Shown: one piece after another, positions 1 to 8,595 of the stretch
Layout of the letters: every line of letters begins with the position of its first letter
How positions within the stretch are numbered: the stretch's first letter is position 1
DNA from: Apostichopus californicus
Taxonomy: Eukaryota > Echinodermata > Holothuroidea > Aspidochirotida > Stichopodidae
Direction of reading: 5' to 3'
NCBI GenBank assembly: GCA_020650975.1
Contig: JAIPMN010088585.1
Span: 1-28,929 of the forward strand
DNA length: 28,929 bases
Made by a program: the position numbers and the translations under genes
The notes under the pieces: generated by a model
Database searches by the model: none
What the model saw: only the letters and a program-made list of their open reading frames with translations
What the model was told of the DNA's origin: nothing

Positions 1-418
1 TTCTGGCACTATGGCCCCTGGCAGTAAGGTGTTTTTCCAAAGCATCTGTATGGCGAATGAAAGAGGAATTGTTAGAGCAAATGCGACGAAGACGAAGTGC
101 TTGACTGTACGCAATTCCAGACTTACAGTGACGGGGATGGCAGCTTGAAGAATGGAGATACTGGTGTGTGTCTGTGGGCTTGGTGTATAAGTTTGTAGAG
201 AGAGAACCGTGTTCCTTGCGAACAGTCACATCGAGAAAGTTAACCTGTTGGTGAGAGTAATCAGAGGTGAATTTGATGGTGCTGTGGAAAGAATTGATGT
301 GATTGATGAAGGTGAGCAGGCTATCCTCATCACTGGTCCAAATGAAGAAGATGTCATCAATGTAGCGCCACCAGATAAGGGGATGGCAGGGAGCTGTACT
401 GAGCATGCGTTCTTCAAG
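1..418 (-). pseudogene. Penelope-like element reverse transcriptase fragment (inverted 5' part)
   Basis: Reading the minus strand from 418 down to 1 gives one open frame of 139 codons that runs off the window edge without a stop. It starts LEERML and carries the RT catalytic box WWRYIDDIFFIW (YIDD encoded at about 364-353), then FLDVTV, YTKPTDTHQYLH, SCHP and SQALRLRRICS. This motif order is typical of the C-terminal half of Penelope-like RTs, which copy element RNA at a nicked target. The fragment begins just before the YIDD box, so fingers and most of the palm are absent, and it is inverted relative to the endonuclease part that starts about 30 bp away on the plus strand. The sequence is a clean, stop-free but truncated copy. 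Family assignment is by recognised motifs, not by alignment. Confidence 0.9.
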
Positions 419-455
419 GCTTCAAGGCTTTTTGGCTTTTTGTCTAGCCAACATT
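419..455. other. Inversion junction of the Penelope-like element
   Basis: Between the minus-strand RT fragment and the plus-strand endonuclease part lies a short stretch made of two back-to-back micro-duplications: TTCAAGGC repeated twice, then a GGCTTTTT unit repeated twice. Neither flanking PLE frame is convincing here. The geometry, with the start of the inverted 5' segment joined to the start of the 3' segment, is what twin priming produces in LINE insertions. The duplications look like template slippage or filler at the join. Confidence 0.6.
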
Positions 456-1028
456 CTCCTCACTTCAGATAGACTCCAACGAGCCGTCCCTGAAAAACCC
501 ATCATCGCCTACAGACGACCACGCAACCTACGAGACCTTCTTGTGCGTGCTGCTGTTCCACCTCTTCTAACTTCCAACCCTACACCCATTCAGCATGGTA
601 CTTTCAAATGTGATCGTACTTCGAGATGCATCGTCTGCAGCCACCACATTGTTGAATCCAATTCCATCACCAGCCACAGCATGTAACTCACACACAAGAC
701 TAAGGGTCACATCACTTGCACTACCACCAATGTCATCTACCTGATCTCTTGTAGAGTTTGCGGCATTCAGTATGTTGGCGAAACCAAAACCACCCTCAAG
801 AAGCGATTCTATGGTCACAGATCCACAGTCAACACCATGAAGACTAAGACCCCAGTTGGGGAACATTTTAACCTTCCCAACCATACCATTAACGACATGT
901 CCCTACAGGGGATTGAATCCTTAGGTAGCCGCCCTGACCTAGTACGAATCAGCAGAGAGAGGCTCTGGATGCAACGCCTTCGCACCATTCAACCTCATGG
1001 GCTCAACATTCAGGAAGGACATGACTAA
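452..1028 (+). pseudogene. Penelope-like element C-terminal linker and GIY-YIG endonuclease
   Basis: One plus-strand frame (phase of 405) reads ILLTSDRLQRAVPEKP, then IAYRRPRNLRDLLVRA, a cysteine cluster (GTFKCDRTSRCIVC) and the endonuclease core VIYLISCRVCGIQYVGET followed by TLKKRFYGHRS. It ends in ...GLNIQEGHD and TAA at 1026-1028. In PLEs this GIY-YIG domain nicks target DNA to prime reverse transcription. The GIY half appears as VIYLISC and the YIG half as QYVGET, with the downstream Arg, His and Glu-rich segment also present. A single in-frame TAA at 684-686 lies between the cysteine cluster and the GIY-YIG core, so this copy cannot make a full protein. The RT region upstream is inverted, confirming a dead, rearranged insertion. 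Confidence 0.92.
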
Positions 1029-1490
1029 CTTTTCTTCTGTCCCCCACTCCTTCTCCCCTTGTTCTCACCCCCACCCCCTTTCTCTCATCCTCCCACAGCT
1101 CTCTTCCCCTCCTTTTTTTCTCCACACCTTTCTGTCTTTGTCCCTCTCCAGTTTATTCCCTACCCTGTTCCTTTAATCCCCCCTTTGTCCCTCCACTGTT
1201 TATCTCCTACCTCTCCTCTTTCCCTGTTGCTTTCTTCTCACCATCCATTGTCCACTTATAATCCCCTTTCATCGATCTCATTGTGTTCACCGTGCTCATT
1301 AACCTGTCTGTTTTCTGAGCGTGTTTTTGTCCCTTCTGTTACTGTACTTGTCATTTAGCCTCTGAAGAAGATCCTGCTAGGATCGAAACGTCAGGCCAAC
1401 TTACTTTTACACATTCTATTACACAGGCTCTCTAGTGGATAAGCAGTTTGCTAACAGTTTTATTTTATTTTCGTAATGTAAAGTTGTTAA
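1029..1490 (+). mobile_element. Penelope-like element 3' region (pseudo-LTR tail)
   Basis: Directly after the endonuclease stop comes a pyrimidine-rich stretch (CCCCACTCC, CTCTCCTCTTTCC and similar) to about 1350, then the hammerhead motif, then CTCTAGTGGATAAGCAG and a T-rich end (TTTTATTTTATTTTCG near 1460-1475). PLEs carry such a non-coding 3' segment, often repeated as a pseudo-LTR upstream. The exact 3' end of the insertion is not determined; 1490 is an estimate from where the T-rich tail gives way to unremarkable sequence. The open frame of 99 codons inside the pyrimidine tract is compositional (Ser, Pro, Leu only) and is not taken as a gene. Confidence 0.7.
1355..1399 (+). ncRNA. Hammerhead-ribozyme motif, PLE type
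   Basis: All elements of a type I hammerhead core are visible. The 5' strand of stem I is GCCT (1358-1361). The core box CTGAAGA follows at 1362-1368. Stem II is GATCCT (1370-1375) with loop GCT and AGGATC (1379-1384), six perfect pairs. GAAAC is at 1385-1389, GTC at 1390-1392 with the expected cleavage after C1392, and AGGC (1393-1396) closes stem I with GCCT; two more pairs follow one mismatch. Stem III is reduced to ACGT, which is self-complementary and has no loop, so cleavage would be expected mainly in a dimer of two RNA copies. Hammerheads of this minimal type are established in Penelope-like elements. Activity is inferred, not shown. Confidence 0.75.
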
Positions 1491-2010
1491 TATTCATGAT
1501 GAAAACAGTTTGTTCTAACAAGATATTGTTAAGATGATTGGCTTCACCGATTGCCCTACCTTGGGCTTTGTGCCACAGACTTAGCAGTGACTGGATGAAG
1601 CAGACTTCAGGATACAACAAAGAGTCCTAGAGCCTTTGGGAATTGGCACTTATAGATGACATCCAAGTGTTTACCCCGAGACCTAATCAAGTTTAATTTT
1701 CGTGCATGTTCGGACAGCTGGCCAAAGTATATGCACTGTACCTGTCTTTGGGTCATGTAAAGCTTAGGACCTGCTATATGTAATCAGGGAGGTAGCTAGT
1801 GGTGGTTGCAATTTTTGGAGTGGCGCTCGCGAATTTCACAATTCGGACCTTGATATTAGTAAAAGGCCTCTTTTTTCACATGTAATGATTTATTATGGTA
1901 GTTATCATAGTTGCAGTTCATTTCTACGTATTTGCAATGCAATTTTGCAGAAAAATAAAAAAAAAAGTGGTGATGGCCGGCAGTTAGCAATCACTGATCT
2001 AACACACAAA
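1490..2010. other. Non-coding stretch after the PLE
   Basis: No coding frame with codon-like structure, no RNA gene and no clear repeat was recognised. It contains a short A-run around 1953-1966 and otherwise mixed-composition DNA. Confidence 0.5.
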
Positions 2011-2083
2011 CAATTGTCTGGGGGAAATTGTCTGGTTGGGGAGTTGTCCGGAGGGTAATCGTCCGGGGGCCAGTTGTCCAGGA
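2009..2083 (+). repeat. Degenerate 16-17 bp tandem repeat (ATTGTCYGGGGG type)
   Basis: Four to five imperfect units follow each other: CAATTGTCTGGGGGAA, ATTGTCTGGTTGGGGAG, TTGTCCGGAGGGTAAT, CGTCCGGGGGCCAG and TTGTCCAGGA. The shared core is TTGTCYGG followed by a G-rich half. Units differ by several bases, so it is an old or loosely maintained minisatellite. The reverse-frame ORF over it has no resemblance to a known protein. Confidence 0.6.
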
Positions 2084-3800
2084 ATCTCGGTTAGTACCGT
2101 GACCCCCAAATCATGCAAATTTTTAGTAAAAAAGTTTTGGCTACTTGTGCCAACCCCTTCATGACTCCCAGAAAATCCCAAATGACCCACATGGAATTTA
2201 GAAGTTTACGGGTTCAGGAAGCTATCTTGGCTCATTTGAGGAACCCTCAAGCTAATGTGATCATGGATGAGTACCTTTGAAAGCCTGCCTTCTCTTTACG
2301 AATAGTGCTCAGAGAGTGACAAGGCAGGCGTGTACAATCCCATCCTGCTCCCGGGACCACCATTTAACGTCCTCATCCATGGGCGTGAGTGAAAACTCTT
2401 AGCCTTTAGCCACTTTCCTGATTGCTGATAGGGTGGTAGCAACCTGTCCGTCACCACTGCACATTAGAAAACAGTGGTAAATGAAGGAGAGACATCCAGT
2501 TCGGCCGACCTCGACCCATTAAAAAATTCCAAGCCTTCGCTACTATAAACACTCATGGGTTTGGAATGTCAGGCCACCTGCGTGGGATCTTTGGATTGGA
2601 AGGATATTACCCCTTGAATATCATTTAATCTATACAATCAGCAGTGAAACTAATCACAGAAATGAAATTTTCGACTCTAGTAGACCAAAATTAATGTGTT
2701 CTCTTCGAGAAACGGACAAAATATGGAGAGTTTTAACGATAAAAACATATAATTTCAAAATATACTGTTCATAATCCATACAGTGCACTCCCCGCTGCGA
2801 ACTGTGTACATATTGTATATCATACCAGACAAACAAACCATGTGAACAGATATGAGAGTGAGATAGACCCCAACCATCATCACTATATATTATTTAGTTA
2901 GAAGGATTTGGATTGAGTTTTAATACGAGTATTAAATGAGTTCTTACTAAAGACTAAGGTTAAACAATTTCAACTTATTTGAACGAGCTCTTCAAAGGAA
3001 TATTTCTAATATAAGTTAACCAATTTACGGGCAACCTGTGCGGGTTATATAGTGAACCTACGGTACACGAAATTACTTATACGTATCTACATATTACGAG
3101 GACCTTCGGTGTTACGCTAACCACCGTATATTTGAGTGTTGCGCTGTCTGGCAGGAGCCAGGGAGTAACAATTGCGACAGTTACAGCGATCGTGGAAAAC
3201 CTTTTTTTGTATTTTAGTGTCGTCCATTTATTTCAGCCCAATATTGCTCAAAATCAGCCGTTGAAACTGATTTTTTTTATTTACGAATGCAGCGGACTTA
3301 AATGACTTCTTGATGGAAATTCAACCCCCAGTTACTAAATGGAATTACAAGAATGTCACATATGTCACTGTGGCCTCAAGGGAGGGATATGGTGATTAGT
3401 GTTGTCCGTGACTTCATTTGAGCAGTTTTCTAATGAGGACAGCCATGCCAAAACTACCAATGGACCTATCTCCATGAGTCTTCTTGCCACTTCAGGTTTG
3501 AACTTGAGCAAAGCACCTTTTCACAAACTAGAAATTGCGAAACCATCAACTGCCGTACAGCTTTTTTGACAAGCAGGCAATGGTCAAAATAAGCGGGGAA
3601 CGTTTGCCACATATGGGACGCCCAATTGCACATGTTGGACCCAAATTGGGCACTACCAGGGGCCACCCCCATTTTCCCCTCAAATTTTACACATAAATCA
3701 GTAACCCAAGTTGGTTACTGTTAAAGATGTTTCAGCTCAATCAATTGTCTATGGCATGAAGATGAATAAATCCAATGAATTTTAATGTTTAATTGTAGCG
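2084..3800. other. Non-coding stretch, nothing recognised
   Basis: All short ORFs here are at most 70 codons with no recognisable motif and no supporting splice context. No tRNA boxes, long repeat or transposon coding remnant was found by eye. Old decayed repeats cannot be excluded. Confidence 0.5.
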
Positions 3801-3804
3801 AAAA

Positions 3805-3990
3805 TGGTTTACTGGCCCCTGGTCACTCTCAACAGGCCCCTGGGTCCACCGAAAACCCTGTGAACCAGGGGCCACTTGTCATTGAAAGTGGCCCCTGGTT
3901 CAGCAATCCTTATTTTGACCCTTGCAAGCAGGATTCGAACCCTGAACCTCACGGTGCAGCAGACCACTCAACCCACTGCGCCACGCTTAC
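3805..3990 (-). repeat. tRNA-derived SINE, minus strand
   Basis: Read on the minus strand from 3990, a tRNA-like head begins. The A box TGGCGCAGTGG lies at about 3983-3973 and the B box GGTTCGAATCC at 3941-3931, both perfect matches to RNA polymerase III promoter consensus. A seven-pair acceptor stem can be drawn between GTAAGCG and TGCTTGC using two G-T pairs. One extra G before the B box spoils the T stem, so it is not a functional tRNA. The body downstream holds four copies of CCAGGGGCC or its complement in about 110 bp, two of them able to pair as an inverted repeat. Head plus unrelated body indicates a SINE; the 3' boundary near 3805 is an estimate. Confidence 0.72.
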
Positions 3991-3993
3991 ACA

Positions 3994-4026
3994 TGGGGGT
4001 CATGACCCCCAGGTTAAGAACCACTG
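3994..4026. repeat. hAT-like terminal inverted repeat fragment
   Basis: An 18 bp perfect palindrome TGGGGGTCATGACCCCCA (3994-4011) is followed by GGTTAAGAACCACTG ending at 4026. On the minus strand this reads CAGTGGTTCTTAACC then a G-rich block and GTCATGACC. That is the characteristic terminus of hAT superfamily (Charlie-like) elements, which begin CAGNGGTTCTNAACC. A matching opposite terminus was not found in the window, so this is a solo end or truncated non-autonomous copy abutting the SINE. Confidence 0.5.
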
Positions 4027-4090
4027 AACTATGGTCCCCCAGGTGAAATGTGAAAACTCAGTAATGTATTACATTTCAATTCATTTTCAG

Positions 4091-4466
4091 TCGTTGTGGA
4101 AAATCAGAATGCAGTACAAGTTCTGTAATGCAAGGAAACGGGAGGATAGTTCCATTCCCGCCGTAAAATCCAGGAAACGGAAGGCCAAGACGCCACCCCA
4201 AACAGTTAAGGGGGAACTTGATGTTCCAACTTGGGGAATGAAAAATACCCCCCCCCCCCAGCCGTCCAGAATCCGAGGATGACATCTCCATCAATAAGCA
4301 TATTGAATGGATGAAACTTGAACTGTCGAAAAAGAAGCCTAACTATGCTCGTGTGGAAGAGTGTATGTCTATGACATTGGCAGATAGACGTCGTTTAATT
4401 GTGGAAGAGGATGCTACTAGCGAAGTGGTTAAGAAAGTCTATCCTTGGCTATTTGAAGATGAAGAG
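4091..4466 (+). CDS. Exon 1 (internal) of an uncharacterised multi-exon gene, SAMD3-like family (tentative)
   Basis: A polypyrimidine-AG acceptor (TTCATTTTCAG, ending 4090) and a donor GAG|GTACTG (4464-4469) bound this segment. It begins SLWKIRMQYKFCNARKR, with basic KSRKRKAK and acidic ESEDDIS segments, then HIEWMKLELSKKKPNY, MSMTLADRRRLI and KKVYPWLFEDEE. The pattern of a basic region, an RR-containing helix and a YP-L-F motif before an acidic stretch recalls uncharacterised invertebrate and fish proteins annotated as sterile-alpha-motif domain 3-like. That link is from memory of the family and is tentative. A run of 12 C at 4248-4259 shifts the frame: the upstream part reads in phase 4091 and the downstream part in phase 4311. 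Eleven C would join them, so this is either a homopolymer length error or polymorphism, or a pseudogene lesion. Confidence 0.5.
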
Positions 4467-4539
4467 GTACTGTATGAATATGTCTATGTAGATATTATTT
4501 ATTATTACAGTAGTCTGTGTAAAAGTAAAATTAAATCTT

Positions 4540-5043
4540 GTGGTTTCAAAAGTTATGGACATTTTAATATATTCACTTTATGCCCACTGCTTGTTCGAAC
4601 CACGACTTTGTTTTTCAAAAATAAATTCAAGACAGTGTTGCGCTAAGCAGCGCGATTGCAGGATTCCCCCACTTTTCTTGCTGATCCCGCTATGGGGAAT
4701 TTGTAGGGGGGATGTTCCCCCTTAAAAAGAAAACCACTGTTTTATTCTGAGCTAGAGCCCGATCTATACCTTTATCAGCAAGATCACTCCGCAAAACCTC
4801 ATGTCCTCACCCCAAGTCTTGGGAAGCCTACTGCTCCAACGTTGACCAGCTACAGTTGTCTCTCTCTACTTCTTTACCATCTAATACCATCACATCCTTC
4901 ATCCCTTTCGACATGTCAAAACCATCTCAATCTACGTCTCTGAACATAATCCCGAATATGTGTTAGTCCTAAGTGATCTCTTAACTTCTCAGGTGAATTT
5001 AACATATGTACTGTATAATCTACTTGATCTCATTTTACCATAG
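4540..5043. other. Intron between exon-like segments
   Basis: The sequence from the donor at 4467 to the acceptor CCATAG at 5038-5043 has no coding continuity. It includes a G/C-block stretch near 4665-4730 with GGATTCCCCC and GGGGGGATGTTCCCCC, which could fold as an imperfect hairpin. Confidence 0.45.
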
Positions 5044-5330
5044 ATACTACTTGAATTTAAGCGACTTGAAGGAAAGACGACAATGGCACAGTTGTTGGTG
5101 AAGGGCCTTCCAAGTATGGAGATGCCATAATCCGCTGCACTTTGAAGATGAAGCATCCCACTGTCATAGATACAGCCATGAAGAATACATCCATGGAGAA
5201 GGACGAGGGTGCCCGTAAAGGTACATTAGTAACAATTCCATCTGTAATTCACTATTCAAGGTATGTGCTGGGTCTTCAAAATGGACTACGAGCGAAGTCT
5301 GAGGCAGGGGTGGATGCAAAATATGTCTTG
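5044..5330 (+). CDS. Exon 2 of the same gene, with one frameshift
   Basis: After the AG at 5042-5043 the frame reads ILLEFKRLEGK in phase 0, matching the phase-0 end of the previous exon (...LFEDEE). One base appears to be missing near 5077-5081 (AAGACGAC where AAGGACGAC would keep the frame). Beyond it the reading continues DDNGTVVGEGPSKYGDAII, then RCTLKMKHPTVIDTAMKN and GTLVTIPSVIHYSRYVLG, to a good donor TTG|GTGAGG at 5331. The continuity of protein-like sequence across both borders is strong evidence that these are real exons. The ORF tail after 5331 is intron read-through. A single-base lesion here plus the C-run lesion upstream leaves open whether the gene is alive. Function is unknown. 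Confidence 0.5.
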
Positions 5331-5479
5331 GTGAGGGGGTATAACCATTCAGATGTATGGTAGTGAAAAACAAACACCTTCATTAGACATTAACGTTTGT
5401 CGTCTTGCATCATAGTCTGAGGAAAATAGGGCGCATCCGTAGATACTCACACTGTCGTAGCACTTAAAGGCCAGTGCAC

Positions 5480-5955
5480 GCATTTGTCTCTTCACATCTT
5501 GACTCTTGCAACAGTCTCATTTATGGACTGCCAGATTTTCAGATTAAATAAGCTCCAGCGTTGTACGAGCTGCCAGGTTGGTTACCTTATCTATGAAGCG
5601 TGAACACATAACCCACATCCTTGTAAATCTCCACTGGTTACGAGTGAAGAAGCGTATCATGTATAAGTTAATGCTTTTGACCTACAAATTATGAAATAAA
5701 CTTGCTCCATACTATATATTTAGACTTCTCAATATCAATGAACAGGTACATATTCTCAGGTCAAATGCTGCTACAACACTTATTGTACAAATGTCAGCAC
5801 CGTTACTTACGATGAGCGTTCTTTTTTCAGCAGCTGCTAAACTCTGAACCCAACTACCACCACATGTTTGAAATGCTAAATCTATAAGTAAATTTAAGAC
5901 CTTCTTAAGACTTACCTGTTTGAGTTATAGACATATTAGCAGAGGGTTGTTTGAT
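5480..5955 (+). pseudogene. CR1/L2-type LINE reverse transcriptase C-terminus, relic
   Basis: Broken plus-strand frames spell the end of a non-LTR retrotransposon ORF2 in order. They read AFVSSHLDSCNSLIYGLPDF (5480-5539), then AARLVT (5573-5590), MKREHITHIL and NLHWLRVKKRI with KLMLLTYKL (about 5594-5690), LAPYYI, HILRSNAA, and finally QLPPHV plus NAKSISKFKTFL (about 5850-5910). The HWL-V--RI--K--LLTYK motif and the terminal L-P-HV--A-SI--FK--L block are hallmarks of CR1/L2-like ORF2 C-termini. At least three frameshifts and several stops mark it as dead. It lies within the presumed intron between exons at 5044-5330 and 8389-8595, in the same orientation as that gene. Confidence 0.82.
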
Positions 5956-5967
5956 TTTAAATTACGC

Positions 5968-5992
5968 TGATTTAAATCAGTGATTTAAATCA
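5968..5992. repeat. Duplicated 12 bp palindrome TGATTTAAATCA
   Basis: The perfect palindrome TGATTTAAATCA occurs at 5968-5979 and again at 5981-5992, separated by a single G. Such TGATTTAAATCA pairs occur inside the terminal regions of some hAT-like DNA transposons, but no full element was recognised here. Confidence 0.5.
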
Positions 5993-5994
5993 CT

Positions 5995-7720
5995 GTTCTA
6001 ATTCTTGGCAGGAAAGTTGAATTTGTGGTCAGCTTATTCTCTGAAATCAAGCAATTCCTTATAAAATAGAGTCTCAATCAAGTATCAAAGCAATTTCAGT
6101 AAATCTGGGGGGGGGGGGGATTTTCAGGGAGAAAAATCCTTGTCACATACACCGGTATGGCATGTGGCCCATCATACTACAACAAATTGAACAATTCTAG
6201 AAATTGCCTGCAAGAATCCCCTCATAGTTTAGTTAAGTTTAGTAGAATAAGGATCAGGAAGGACCCTGTGAAAGACCCTGTACCACAGTTTAACCCAGAC
6301 TGCCAGATATGATCGTGGATGAACACAATCAAGTGCTCAGATGATAACGAGACAGGCTGTGTATTGACGGTAGATTGCATAAATTATGGCTGTGAATTAG
6401 CTCATTGGGTACAAACAAGTGTCTGTGTTAAACAAAGGGAAATTGGTATCATGGGCCCCTTAGTGGGGGATATAGGGCGTAATTTTGAAATTATATTAAA
6501 GACTTTTGACTTCCCTTGATTGTCCCGAAATCAAATTGAAACATTGGGCTGACTGCTCGTATGTAATATGGGTGGGTATAGATGTTTTTGGAAGATTTAG
6601 GTAACATTTTAGAGCAAATTGACTCTGAATTAGCATTTATTTTTGCAATATGGTTAATGTTTTGTATAATTATACTTTTTCTGTGTGCAGTGCATTGTGG
6701 TCTTGGACGGAATGCCCTATATGAAAACGTTTTATTATTAAGGTTATTATAACATGTTTGAAGTTATGGATATGGATATAGAATGTCTATTCCAATTTCC
6801 AAAATATATTGTTCAATATGCATACCCATGGGTGGAAGTAGGTGGTATGTGACAACCTACAGGCTGTGACAACCTGCCCCCACCTCCCCCTATGTGCCTA
6901 TATGTATTATAGGCTACACGATATGCAAAGTTTGATCAATTTATATGATGCAATGTTACATTGTTATAAGCTGAGTATATGGAAATCTAGTCTACTTACT
7001 CTACTTTGGAAACAAGAGGCATTTAAATTTATCACTGTCTGCATATTCTCAAATAATATCTTCCTTGTTCAATTTTCACATTAGTTCATGCTCTGTTGCC
7101 AGCTCAATCCTGAGGTTCAAAATTTCATGTGTCAATCTGCTTGCTAGTCTGCTCTCTATTATCTTCATTTAACTGAAGACCTCAGAATATGATATATGGT
7201 TGTTAATTCAGGGAAAACATGTTCTTGGACTTCAGGAATATGTACGTATCAATGAAACCTATCTGCTTTGGGTCCAAGATACGAGTTTGACAACTGATAC
7301 ATATTCTTGATAAATGGAGCAACTCTTTCAATACAATCTCAGTATTGGATATTTTTCCATTAATGGTTCTATATTTTGCTTCAAATGTTCCTTATCAGTT
7401 TTCATTGTCTTGAATTCCTGAAGCTGAAAAAATGACATGGATGCAATAATTTTTTATGGCCCGTGCCAGTAGGGGCCCACGACAAATAAGTGAAAAATTG
7501 GCATAACTTAAAGATGCTTGCTTGGGTTGAGCTCATACTTGATATTACTTAGCTAAGTAGCCTACACCTTATCAAATGATACAAATATCTTTGCTGAAAA
7601 TAAGACATGTCATGTATTTAGTACTCTTCTTGAATATTATCACATAAGCAATTTATTGAGTATTTATTGAGTATTGCTTTCCGGACTGCAGGTGAGTGAA
7701 TCTGTGATATTTTTGTCCAA
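5995..7720. other. Intronic or intergenic stretch, nothing recognised
   Basis: AT-rich DNA with a run of 13 G at 6107-6119. The short ORFs (66 and 80 codons) have no motif, no good splice context and no compositional sign of coding. No RNA gene or structured repeat was seen. Confidence 0.45.
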
Positions 7721-7721
7721 A

Positions 7722-7811
7722 TTTGTTGCCGAATTAAGACCGAGGTGCAGCTGCGCCGGTCTGCTCATGCTTTCTATTATGACGTCATCCCGATCTTAAG
7801 TCTGCAACAAA
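7722..7811. repeat. Imperfect inverted repeat (MITE-like) with an internal CRE site
   Basis: TTTGTTGCCGAATTAAGACC at the left (7722-7741) pairs with the complement of the right arm at 7791-7811, where the minus strand reads TTTGTTGCAGACTTAAGATC. About 17 of 20 positions agree. The roughly 48 bp between the arms contains GTGCAGCTGCGCC and a perfect CRE octamer TGACGTCA (7780-7787). The size and arms resemble a very small non-autonomous DNA transposon or a fold-back element. Target duplications are not evident. Confidence 0.5.
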
Positions 7812-8388
7812 GGCCCGCACATCTGGTCATTATTCCCTAAATAAATATCACATGTATGACCTGGGAGTGTTCATAGCTGTAAATATAGTGAGGGCATCAT
7901 CACAAAGGTAGAATAGCCTAGTATGTATGTGATAACTGGAACAGAATGTTGCACAGATTTCAATCTGTAGTTGCAGTAACCATAATCCAATGTGGATTTC
8001 CTGATGAGCCCCAAGTGTATTAAAATCATCTAGTGGAATGAATCCCTACCATGATGTAATTAGCTGTAACAAGATATGATAACTCATGGCAAATATTAAT
8101 TTCTCTCTAAAATACACGGAACCAGTGCACCATTTAGCTCTGTTGTTTCATTTATACTCGGCTATAATTTATATCATCAAAATTAGTATTACTTGTAGTG
8201 AATACGATGTACTGTACATTGATTCGAAAAAATCTTTTTTTAAAATACTTATTTTGATTCCTTCGTTGGTGGGGTATATTTGTTTGTTGGTCACTCATGG
8301 CCATCATGGTGGATCAGCCACCCCTCCCATTTTCGGAATCTGTGGAAAGCACTGTATATTGAATACATATACCTTAATATCTTTGCAG
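7812..8388. other. Presumed intron 3' part
   Basis: Up to the acceptor at 8386-8388 no coding sequence is convincing. The ORF that opens at 8086 is stop-free by chance through the intron into exon 3; its first hundred residues are hydrophobic, irregular and A/T-codon driven. Confidence 0.45.
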
Positions 8389-8595
8389 GTTACATACTTG
8401 TCAGACGTGCCAGTTTATATCCAGGTGACAGAGGATGAAGGTGTTCCAGAGTACACTGTGATAGTGGAAATCTTGGAAGTACCTACTTCGAATAGGTTGT
8501 TCGCAGCCATGTGCAATTATTTGCCAGTGTTCTATGTCCTAAATATGGCATATGAGCCTTTGCTGAAGAAAACCCTTCAGTTGAAAAAAAAATGA
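8389..8595 (+). CDS. Exon 3 (terminal) of the uncharacterised gene
   Basis: A strong acceptor (TTAATATCTTTGCAG, ending 8388) precedes VTYLSDVPVYIQVTEDEG, then VPEYTVIVEILEVPTSNRLF, CNYLPVFYVLNMAYEPLLKK and a short lysine-rich end with TGA at 8593-8595. Phase 0 at the acceptor matches the phase-0 donor at 5330, so a splice between the two keeps the frame. The segment VFYVLNMAY-----KKTL resembles the C-terminal region of uncharacterised proteins with a SAMD3-like layout, in which a conserved aromatic stretch precedes a helix near the end. It lacks the longer tail those proteins usually have, so the gene may be shortened. Assignment to one gene with the upstream exons rests on phase and theme only. 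Confidence 0.5.
   Translation, partial: VTYLSDVPVYIQVTEDEGVPEYTVIVEILEVPTSNRLFAAMCNYLPVFYVLNMAYEPLLKKTLQLKKK

Noticed and set aside
1059..1358. 99-codon Ser/Pro/Leu-rich ORF in the pyrimidine tract
   Set aside because: Pure compositional effect of the C/T-rich PLE 3' region; no domain or codon signal.
3920..3990. Minus-strand tRNA gene
   Set aside because: A and B boxes are perfect, but the T stem is disrupted by one extra base and a SINE body follows; called a SINE.
8086..8388. N-terminal two-thirds of a 169-codon ORF
   Set aside because: Only the part from 8389 follows a good acceptor and looks protein-like; upstream is intron read-through.
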